Source of the DNA: JAMQPK01 sp963782595
GTDB lineage: Bacteria > Acidobacteriota > Vicinamibacteria > Vicinamibacterales > JAMQPK01
NCBI GenBank assembly: GCA_963782595.1
Contig: CAWAKJ010000002.1
Coordinates: 992,001-1,056,000 of the forward strand
DNA length: 64,000 bases
Reading direction: 5' to 3'
Shown piece by piece: positions 43,517 through 50,013 of this stretch; the first letter of the stretch is position 1; each line of letters starts with the position of its first letter. A program made the position numbers and the translations under genes. The notes below the pieces were generated by a model, which was not told the DNA's origin, ran no database searches, and saw only the letters and a list, made by a program, of their open reading frames with translations.

Positions 43517-43612
43517 ATGGCGCGCATGGCGTGCATGACGCGCATCGCGTGCATGGCGTGCGTCGCGTGCATGACGCGCATCGCGTGCGTCGCGCCTATC
43601 GCGCGCGTATGA
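43517..43612. repeat. Nonamer repeat array 1 between HTH gene and giant gene 1
   Basis: Ten 9-bp units (43520-43609) of the form GCGYGCATS, e.g. GCGCGCATG, GCGTGCATG, ACGCGCATC, in the 228-bp gap between the HTH stop and the giant gene start. Within most units purines and pyrimidines alternate strictly, which favours Z-DNA. On the + strand the array is an open frame ATG...TGA of 31 codons, with AGGGGG 8 nt upstream. A matching array lies at 60414-60497. Possible roles are operator/iteron for the HTH protein or a slippage-prone switch. Confidence 0.75.
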
Positions 43613-43639
43613 CGGACCGTTTGTGAAAGAAGGACCGAG

Positions 43640-43870
43640 TTAGAGGAGACCGAGCTTTCTTACGTATCGGCGTGCTTCGCGCAGCGCGATTCGGAACACA
43701 GGTTTCCGTCCGCGGCCGATTCGAGTCGCCCGCAGGTATCCGCTGCAAATTTCCTTGCGGATGAACGTGGTGCTCATCCCGATCAGCACGGCCAGCTCCC
43801 TGGTCGTCAGGGGAGGGCCAGTCTTCTGAGCGAGATCGGTCAGTCTGTGGCCTCGGCGGTGGCGCTTCAT
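43640..43870 (-). CDS. Small excisionase-like helix-turn-helix protein 1
   Basis: 76 residues from ATG 43870. A helix-turn-helix of the excisionase/MerR-like HTH_17 type: PPLTTRELAVLIGMS, TTFIRKEICSGYL, then the wing RATRIGRGRKPVFRI, and a basic tail ARRYVRKLGLL. Such proteins bind DNA as small architectural or regulatory factors. It is a close paralogue of the protein at 60518-60823. In both cases the gene lies just upstream of a giant surface-protein gene on the same strand, with a nonamer array between. A longer frame (from 43993) covers the conserved leader block and is probably untranslated. Confidence 0.78.
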   Translation of the reverse strand: MKRHRRGHRLTDLAQKTGPPLTTRELAVLIGMSTTFIRKEICSGYLRATRIGRGRKPVFRIALREARRYVRKLGLL

Positions 43871-43888
43871 GGTGCTCTTCGTGCGGAG

Positions 43889-43940
43889 TGCAGGACCGTT
43901 GCCGCGCAACGAGTCGAGATTCCCCTGTATTTCTCGCATT
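43889..43940 (-). promoter_or_regulatory. Conserved ~52-bp leader block upstream of HTH gene 1
   Basis: On the + strand this reads TGCAGGACCGTTGCCG, then TGTATTTCTCGCATT at the far end. It aligns with one 1-bp gap to 60841-60893, which is in the same place relative to the paralogous HTH gene. The matching copy has an in-frame stop where this one is open, so the conservation is at DNA/RNA level. It may be a shared promoter or operator. Confidence 0.6.
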
Positions 43941-43994
43941 CTGCGAATCCAAGAAACCGGAGAATCTGCCTTTGAGCAGACTAAGGGGATCAAT

Positions 43995-46049
43995 TCAGCG
44001 CGCGAAAGGGTTCGCGATCACAAAACTGGGGGACGTCTGGGTGAGCTCGGGCCTGCTCACGCTGGTGACGCGAATTCTGGCGGAAGCGGTCAGATCGCCA
44101 ACTCCGGTCCAGTCGTAAAATCCGACGTTCTCCGCTTCGTCGATCAATCTCGTCCAGCTCGCGCCATCATCGCGCGAGAGGTCGATGCTGACACCGCCCG
44201 CAACGCCACGGAGCGTCCATTGGATCGTGTTGTTGCGACCGATCGAGAAGATCGTCTCACCACCCGGTCGTCGCACTGCGAGGGCTGGAGAGTGCCTGAC
44301 GCCCCGCGTCATCGTCAATGCAGAGGCTTCGCGCTTCGAGCCCTCGTCCGCTCTCGCACTGACCAGCGCGGTGCTCGCAAAGTCGCCTTCATTGGAGGCC
44401 TGAATAGTGACGATCACGAAGGCTTCGGATCCCGGAGCCAGGTTTCCCACGTTGCAACTGACAAGCGTTGTGACCGAGCACTCACCCTGAGATGCGCGCG
44501 CTGACAAGAGCCGCGCTGTCGCCGGCGGCATTTGAATCACCTGCGTTTCCGAAAGACGCTCCGGTCCATGGTTGGCGACCATCACCACGAACGACCACTC
44601 ACGATCGATGGGCGCGGTGTTTCCTGGTCCGGCAATCGTCACGCGAAGGCCCGTAGGCGCACCCTGAGGTGTGACACGTGGCCTGACGACAAACAGACCC
44701 TGCTCGATGCCATTGATGGCCACGAGCCCGCTTGCGAAAAACGGATAGTTCGACCAGGCACCGTTGTAAGCCGGCTGGTCGTCGAACGGAAAAATGTCGA
44801 AGAAGCCAACCTCGCGCAGTACACCTTGAGTAATCTCGCTCGCGTCGAGCACGCGCAATCCGCTGCGGTAGTTCGACTCGTAGACGAGGTTTCCGCGAAT
44901 ATAAAGGTTGTGATCGATCGACGGGGTAGGGCCGTCATAGGCAGTCGCGATCACGGGGCCGTCGAGATCGGACACGTCCCAGATCCACGTTCGTGTCGGG
45001 TGATTGAAGGCTGTCTCGTCGCCTTCATCGTTGACGAGAAAGAACCGCTGATCTTCCGTGAGCCATCCTTGGTGCGTGTACGCACTGCCGCCGTAGCCTG
45101 TCCGCGATAGCTGAACCTGTTCCAGCTTGTCGGTGGCGTCCACAATTGTCAGCGTGTCTTCGTTAGAGTTGAAGCAGATTTCCCGGCCGTGATAGAAGCT
45201 GTCGGGCCCGCTGTAGACGACGCATTGCGTTTCGTGCGTGTAGCCATCAAGGCCGAAGCAGCCGGCTCGGCGCGGTGTTGCCGGCGTGCGGACGTCGACG
45301 ACGTGCAGACCACCTTCGCATGTGCGCGTGCCGGCCGCATAGGCGAATCCGGTGCGACTGTTGATGGCGAGCGTGTGCGTTGAACCGAAACCTGCGTAAT
45401 GCGCGGTTTCCGTGAAGGTAACCGGTGGTGCGATCACGTCGCGAAGCTGCCGCAGGTCGAAGACCTGCATGCCGTGGTTCGCCGCCTCGCTGACGATGAA
45501 GGCGTGGTCGGAAAAAACTTTGATGCCGCGCCATGCTGAGTTGGCAGTCCTGGCCGGGAGGTTCCCGAGGTAGACGGGCGCGCTTGGAGTCGTAATGTCC
45601 ACGAACGCCGTACCGGTTGACTGGCCAACCAGCGCGTACTCGCGCCCGGTTGACGGATCCGTCCACCCCCAGATGTCGTTCCCACTCCCGCCCCCCATTT
45701 CATAGTGGGGGAGAAACGCCATCAGATCGACGTCGCGGCACGGATAGGGCCCGGCCTGGCCGTCTGAGCAGGAGAGCTCAACGAGAGAATTGAGACGCTC
45801 CAGCGGCTGGGCGTCTACCTTGAGCGCGCACCCGCACGAGCAGCGACGGCCGTTCGAGTCGAGCGGGCAGGCCGCGCCCTTACAGGCGCAGTGAGAGCCC
45901 AGCGGTGGATCGGAAAAGGGAACGCCGACAGCACGAGCGACGACGAGTGAGACCGTTGTCAGGGTGATGGCGGTGGCGACCGCCCAGGACTTTGGGGTGG
46001 GTAACACGGCCCTACTGACTACTGTAAGGGTTTCCACAGTGCGTGACAA
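43995..46049 (-). CDS. Choice-of-anchor B family secreted protein
   Basis: Up to 684 residues. The listed start is TTG; GTG at 46007 (VLPTPKSWAVATAITL) is a likely alternative because it sits directly before the hydrophobic signal segment. Next is a short Cys-rich stretch (HCACKGAACP, CSCGCALKVD). Then comes a LVIVD-type beta-propeller: NDIWGWTDPSTGREYALVG, GIKVFSDHAFIVSEAANHG, YTHQGWLTEDQRFFLVNDEG, DHNLYIRGNLVYESNYRSG. About residues 465-570 form a DUF11-like domain (VVMVANHGPERLSETQV, CNVGNLAPGSEAFVIVTIQ). The C-terminal beta domain (NNTIQWTLRGVAGGVSIDLS) resembles the end of giant protein 1. It is probably a surface protein. Its stop is 125 bp upstream of HTH gene 1. Confidence 0.82.
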   Translation of the reverse strand: MSRTVETLTVVSRAVLPTPKSWAVATAITLTTVSLVVARAVGVPFSDPPLGSHCACKGAACPLDSNGRRCSCGCALKVDAQPLERLNSLVELSCSDGQAGPYPCRDVDLMAFLPHYEMGGGSGNDIWGWTDPSTGREYALVGQSTGTAFVDITTPSAPVYLGNLPARTANSAWRGIKVFSDHAFIVSEAANHGMQVFDLRQLRDVIAPPVTFTETAHYAGFGSTHTLAINSRTGFAYAAGTRTCEGGLHVVDVRTPATPRRAGCFGLDGYTHETQCVVYSGPDSFYHGREICFNSNEDTLTIVDATDKLEQVQLSRTGYGGSAYTHQGWLTEDQRFFLVNDEGDETAFNHPTRTWIWDVSDLDGPVIATAYDGPTPSIDHNLYIRGNLVYESNYRSGLRVLDASEITQGVLREVGFFDIFPFDDQPAYNGAWSNYPFFASGLVAINGIEQGLFVVRPRVTPQGAPTGLRVTIAGPGNTAPIDREWSFVVMVANHGPERLSETQVIQMPPATARLLSARASQGECSVTTLVSCNVGNLAPGSEAFVIVTIQASNEGDFASTALVSARADEGSKREASALTMTRGVRHSPALAVRRPGGETIFSIGRNNTIQWTLRGVAGGVSIDLSRDDGASWTRLIDEAENVGFYDWTGVGDLTASARIRVTSVSRPELTQTSPSFVIANPFAR

Positions 46050-46138
46050 TCGCGTACTCCTTCGGGCTAGTCCTCCGGGGTATTGCTTCCGAGTACTCCT
46101 GCGGTGTCTTCTTAGGCAACACAGGAGCCATCACCCAT

Positions 46139-47563
46139 ATGCTGAACGACACTCCCGGCCCCGGACGCTCGGCCGCCACACGTCGTCACTTTCTGCAAAC
46201 GGCGGCCGCTTTCTCGCTGGGCTTCGTCGGGTTGCACAGGCTCTCAGCCGGGCAAAACGGGCCGGCGTCGTCGTCTCTGGTCGACAGATTTGGTCCGCTG
46301 ATTCCCGATCCGAAAGGCATTCTTGATTTGCCGAAAGGCTTTGGGTATCGGGTTGTGGCGCGAGCCGGAGACACCATGACCGATGGCTTCTTCGTGCCTG
46401 GCCGACAGGATGGCATGGCCACATTCCCCGGCTCCGGCGGCCGCACGATCCTCATTTGCAATCATGAGGTCAGCGCGGGCAGCCCCGGGAAGGAAGGCGC
46501 GTTTGGCAGCCGCAACGAGCTATTCGGCAAGCTGGATTCAGATCTCGTGTACGACAAAGGGAGAAACGACCAGCCGTGCCTCGGCGGCACGACGACCATG
46601 GTGTACGACACTCAGAACCGGCGCCTCGTCCACTCATTCTTGAGCCTCGCCGGCACTGTGCGAAATTGTGCGGGCGGTCCGACGCCATGGAACTCGTGGA
46701 TCACGTGCGAGGAAACAGTGGAGCGAGAGGGTGCAGTGCTGGCCAAGGACCACGGCTATTGTTTTGAAGTGCCCGCCACATCCGAGCCGGTGGTGGCCCG
46801 AGCGAAGCCGCTGACCGACATGGGCCGCTTCAACCATGAAGCGGTCGCCGTGGACCCCGTTTCGGGGATTGTGTATCAGACCGAGGATCGCGCCGACGGG
46901 TTGATCTACCGGTTCATCCCAAAGACTCGTGGACGGCTGGCAGAAGGAGGGCGCGTCCAGGCGCTTGGCTTCAAGGGCCCGAAGCGCGTGGATACCCGCA
47001 ACTGGGATCAGCAGCGCGTGCGGCCGGGATCTCCTGTTGAGGTGACATGGATCGATCTCGATGACGTCGATTCGCCGAACGACGATCTGCGTTACCGCGG
47101 GTTTGAAAAAGGGGCAGCTCGCTTTGCGAGGGGCGAAGGCATGTGGTACGGCAGAAACGCGGTCTATTTTGCCTGCACCAACGGAGGTCGTGAGAAGAAG
47201 GGTCAGATCTGGCGTTACACCCCAAGTGCGTATGAGGGAGCTTCGAACGAAGCGACTGCTCCGGGAATGCTGGAGTTGTTCATCGAGCCCAATGACGGAA
47301 CGCTGATTGAGAACGCCGATAACGTCACCGTTACACCCTGGGGAGATCTCATCCTCTGTGAAGACGGAGACTACGAGCAGTATCTCGTGGGTGTGACGCC
47401 GCAGGGCGGGATCTACAAATTCGGCCGCAATGCGATCAGTCGTTCCGAATTTGCCGGGGCCACGTTTGCCCCCGACGGTAGTACGTTGTTTGTCAACATG
47501 CAGAGCGAGGGGATGACGTTGGCGATTGCTGGCCCCTGGGGCGCGGTGCGGGCTTCCAACTGA
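46139..47563 (+). CDS. Tat-exported DUF839 (PhoX-type) protein
   Basis: 474 residues from ATG 46139, with AGGAG 10 nt upstream. Tat signal TRRHFLQTAAAFSLGFVGL. The propeller shows PhoX-type blocks: FGYRVVARAGDTMTDGFFVP, RTILICNHEVSAGSPG, GTVRNCAGGPTPWNSWITCE, FNHEAVAVDPVSGIVYQTED and GDLILCEDGDYEQYLVGVTP near the C-terminus. This is consistent with the DUF839 alkaline phosphatase group, which uses calcium and iron in the periplasm. Whether it is a phosphatase or only shares the fold cannot be said. It is divergent to the choice-of-anchor B gene (90 bp between listed starts). Confidence 0.85.
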   Translation: MLNDTPGPGRSAATRRHFLQTAAAFSLGFVGLHRLSAGQNGPASSSLVDRFGPLIPDPKGILDLPKGFGYRVVARAGDTMTDGFFVPGRQDGMATFPGSGGRTILICNHEVSAGSPGKEGAFGSRNELFGKLDSDLVYDKGRNDQPCLGGTTTMVYDTQNRRLVHSFLSLAGTVRNCAGGPTPWNSWITCEETVEREGAVLAKDHGYCFEVPATSEPVVARAKPLTDMGRFNHEAVAVDPVSGIVYQTEDRADGLIYRFIPKTRGRLAEGGRVQALGFKGPKRVDTRNWDQQRVRPGSPVEVTWIDLDDVDSPNDDLRYRGFEKGAARFARGEGMWYGRNAVYFACTNGGREKKGQIWRYTPSAYEGASNEATAPGMLELFIEPNDGTLIENADNVTVTPWGDLILCEDGDYEQYLVGVTPQGGIYKFGRNAISRSEFAGATFAPDGSTLFVNMQSEGMTLAIAGPWGAVRASN

Positions 47564-47591
47564 ACGGCTGACTATTCGTCGCCGGGACGAT

Positions 47592-47656
47592 CATGGCAGA
47601 GGGCAGAGGGATGATGGCAGACTCTGCCATCTGCCATCCGCCATCTGCCCTGACAC
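47592..47656. repeat. Intergenic repeat, family B, second copy
   Basis: Words ATGGCAGA/TCTGCCAT fold back on each other, and the stretch ends CATCTGCCCTGACAC, exactly as at 14569-14630. It lies between the convergent PhoX-like and SPFH genes. Confidence 0.65.
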
Positions 47657-47665
47657 CTCATCCTT

Positions 47666-48667
47666 CTATTTCTGCGAAGACGCGACGCGCGGCGCTTCCG
47701 TCTGGCCAGGCGCCGGAAGAACACCCGTGAGCGGCACACCCATCGGCCCAACCGGAATATACACAGTGGTGTGATTGGGTGAATTCACCATCAGCTTCTG
47801 CGCTTCGATCGCTTCGTGCTGTATGTAGAGCGCGCTGAGCTGACCGCGGATGATCTGCATGGCGTTGGCGATACCTGCAGCCTGCACCTCACGTTTCGTC
47901 CGCTCCTTGCGCTCGATTTCGATCTCCGTATCCTTTCGCTCCAGTTCCTGCGTCGCCGCCAGTTTTCTCGAGACCGCGTTCGCCACTTCCGCCGGGTACT
48001 GGACGTTTCCGACAGCAACACCGGTGATCACAAACGGGCTGGTTTGGGCGTACTGCTGAATGCGGGCGAGCACGGCCTGACCAATCGGGATGAGCTCCTC
48101 TTTCACCGTCAATCCGTTCCGCCGCTGGACCTCGTCGCGCGCGTAGGTCCGGAGCGGTTCGCGAACGAAATGCGCATAGGCGACTCTCACAATGGCGTCC
48201 GGCGACTTCTCTGTGTCTCCGTTGGTCACGGTCGTGCTGAAGCGTTCCATGAACAACGGGATTCTCTCGTCGTCGACTCGCCAGACGGTATGCACAGCGA
48301 AGGAAATCTTGAGGTTGTCGCGGCTGAGCACCGCGTGATCGCCGACGAACTCCTCGGTGTAGGTGTAGGGCGTGATGCTGACGTTGGTCACGTCGACGAG
48401 CCAGCGCCGGCCGGGCGAGGTCGGCCCTCTCTGGACTCCGTAGAAACGGCTTTGACCGAATACCGCTCCCTTGGTGAGATAGCCGACGTATCCGGCCGGC
48501 GTGTAGGGATTTCGAGATCCCAGCACCCAGACGATGGACGCAAAGACGCTGCCGAGAAAGGCGAGTATCAGGAGTGTGAGAACGCCGCGACGAAGTGTGG
48601 ATCGGAGAGACGCGACGGCAGAATCACCATCGCCATGCAGGAACTGCAACACGGCAGGCCTCCACAC
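47666..48667 (-). CDS. SPFH/band 7 domain membrane protein
   Basis: 333 residues. One N-terminal TM segment (GVLTLLILAFLGSVFASIVWVL, about 28-50). The SPFH domain follows (about 55-230): GYVGYLTKGAVFGQSRFYG, LSRDNLKISFAVHTVWRVDD, AIVRVAYAHFVREPLRTYAR, FVITGVAVGNVQYPAEVANA. A charged coiled coil comes after it (KLAATQELERKDTEIEIERK to about 285) and a hydrophobic/Pro-rich tail. It is a stomatin/flotillin-like scaffold expected in membrane microdomains, with the coiled coil driving oligomers. No NfeD or FtsH partner is seen nearby. Confidence 0.88.
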   Translation of the reverse strand: MWRPAVLQFLHGDGDSAVASLRSTLRRGVLTLLILAFLGSVFASIVWVLGSRNPYTPAGYVGYLTKGAVFGQSRFYGVQRGPTSPGRRWLVDVTNVSITPYTYTEEFVGDHAVLSRDNLKISFAVHTVWRVDDERIPLFMERFSTTVTNGDTEKSPDAIVRVAYAHFVREPLRTYARDEVQRRNGLTVKEELIPIGQAVLARIQQYAQTSPFVITGVAVGNVQYPAEVANAVSRKLAATQELERKDTEIEIERKERTKREVQAAGIANAMQIIRGQLSALYIQHEAIEAQKLMVNSPNHTTVYIPVGPMGVPLTGVLPAPGQTEAPRVASSQK

Positions 48668-48872
48668 GCCGGCGAGGTTAGCTGACGGGCTCGAGCCTGG
48701 AGTTGCTCTATCCGCCGTCGCCCGATTCGGCCTTACAGAAGGTCAGACGGGCTTCAGCAGAATTCGCCCCGGTGCGCGTGGATTCGCGCCTTGGGTCCCC
48801 CGCGACGCCGGTCAAGGCGTCTTTGGCGTACTTCCGAACATACGCCTCCGCCGCACCGGCGTCAAGCCGAGG
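48668..48872. other. Intergenic, no supported gene
   Basis: About 200 bp between the SPFH gene start and the small 60-aa gene. On the minus strand the frame stays open past the small gene's stop, ending near 48710, but no start or known motif supports a protein. I see no RNA or repeat. Confidence 0.4.
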
Positions 48873-49055
48873 CTATTTCTTGAACCAGCGTGCGAGCTCG
48901 TCCGCGGCTGCCAGCGTGATCAGTCGGTCTCTGACAACCTGCTGGCCGTTCGCAAGGCGCTGCTTCGCCTCTAACTGGTCATTCAGACGCTCGAGAAAGC
49001 GGCGGGTGGCCTCTGCGTGCGACACCGGGCTGGTGGTGAGCGGATTGGGTTTCAT
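48873..49055 (-). CDS. Small hypothetical soluble protein (60 aa)
   Basis: 60 residues from ATG 49055, starting MKPNPLTTSPVSHAEATRRF and continuing as an amphipathic, Arg/Ala/Leu-rich helix (FLERLNDQLEAKQRLANGQQ) to WFKK. The start overlaps the stop of the upstream small membrane protein as ATGA. This translational coupling supports both being real. It may bind or cover the membrane partner. No family recognised. Confidence 0.5.
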   Translation of the reverse strand: MKPNPLTTSPVSHAEATRRFLERLNDQLEAKQRLANGQQVVRDRLITLAAADELARWFKK

Positions 49056-49168
49056 CGCGCGCCCACAGACCACGTCTCGGCCTCATCTGACGGCCGTGAG
49101 GCCCAGGCTGCCCCGAGCACGAAGCCAATCAATCCAGCGACATAGCTGCAGATTAACAACATCATCAT
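49052..49168 (-). CDS. Small single-pass membrane protein (38 aa)
   Basis: 38 residues from ATG 49168, preceded by GGAG at suitable distance. It is nearly all one TM helix (MMMLLICSYVAGLIGFVLG) followed by a short polar tail. It overlaps the next small gene by 4 bp. Function unknown; the pair may form a small membrane/cytosol two-protein unit. Confidence 0.45.
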   Translation of the reverse strand: MMMLLICSYVAGLIGFVLGAAWASRPSDEAETWSVGAR

Positions 49169-49298
49169 GAGCGTGACTCCAATAATTTTCGCCCGATGAT
49201 ATTGGCGGGTCCGCCCAGGATCGGTCAATTCCCTGGTTGCATTAGCCGCGTGAAGTACCCCGAAAGGAGAGCTTTGTTGGGGGGAAGGGAAACCCCAC

Positions 49299-49426
49299 GG
49301 TTCTTGGTTCTGGGTTCTGAGGTTCGTGTGGCTCGAGCATCCTGGCGCCACCTTGAACCCCAGAACCTAGAACCGAGAACCCAGAACCGCACCCGCGGTT
49401 CTGGGTTCTGAGGTTCAATTCGCCGC
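49299..49426. repeat. Intergenic repeat, family C (GGTTCTGGGTTCTGAGGTTC)
   Basis: The 20-bp word GGTTCTGGGTTCTGAGGTTC occurs at about 49306-49325 and again at 49397-49416. Inverted relatives (GAACCCAGAACC, CAGAACCTAGAACC) lie between them, so the whole stretch can form a long hairpin. It lies just downstream of giant gene 2 and may end its transcript. Confidence 0.72.
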
Positions 49427-49440
49427 TCGCCAACCCGCTG

Positions 49441-50013
49441 CTAGTCCGGCACCTGCTTCCACGCGAGCCGGAAGAACAACCCGCTGTCGGTTTCCGACAC
49501 CTGGGCGCGCGCGACCAATCCGGTCGGTCCAGCTGTTGTGAAGACACGGTACGCGAGCGCAATCGAAGTGTCCTCTGCGTGCGTATTGCGCCATTGCTGC
49601 TGGCCGCCCGGCACGCTCCAACCCGCCGTGGGAGCCGCCCAGGTGTTGTTTTCGTCCGACACCCAGCCCACGAGCACCAGTGTGCCAGCCGTGTTGGTGT
49701 TGAAACTCGGCACCGTCACCGTACCGCCGCTGTGACTTCCGGAGAACACCGGCACGTCTATTTCCGGATGCGTGCCCGGCGATAGCGCGGCCGCGAAACT
49801 ATAGACGGTCAATGGGTCGGTTCCCGTCGTGTTCGTGACTGATGGAGTTCCGGTCCATGTGCCGTTGAACCGGGTCCAGAACACGCGCGCCGTGAGGTCG
49901 TTGGCCTGCGTGTTGGCCTCGGACGCCCACGTCTGCCCGCCCGTGTTCACCAGACTGAGCGTGGTGTTCCCTCGATAGGCTGCGACGATGACGAACAGAT
50001 CACCTGCCTGCAT
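49441..50013 (-). CDS. Giant surface protein 2, last C-terminal segment (third copy of novel domain)
   Basis: As sequenced a 190-residue frame, but coding continues from the segment above through a net +1 shift at about 50112-50125 (PPPA joins VPFTFRAVGTHFPT). The copy therefore really begins near 50110. It contains AGDLFVIVAAYRGNTTLSLV, GGQTWASEANTQAND, SHSGGTVTVPSFNTNTAG and ends RLAWKQVPD at the stop. It is one of three related ~195-residue domains in this protein (others near 50425-51085 and 51395-52056). I do not recognise the family. Confidence 0.75.
   Translation of the reverse strand: MQAGDLFVIVAAYRGNTTLSLVNTGGQTWASEANTQANDLTARVFWTRFNGTWTGTPSVTNTTGTDPLTVYSFAAALSPGTHPEIDVPVFSGSHSGGTVTVPSFNTNTAGTLVLVGWVSDENNTWAAPTAGWSVPGGQQQWRNTHAEDTSIALAYRVFTTAGPTGLVARAQVSETDSGLFFRLAWKQVPD

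Noticed and set aside
43517..43612. CRISPR-like array
   Set aside because: Units are 9 bp and contiguous, without spacers or a longer repeat, and no cas genes are near.
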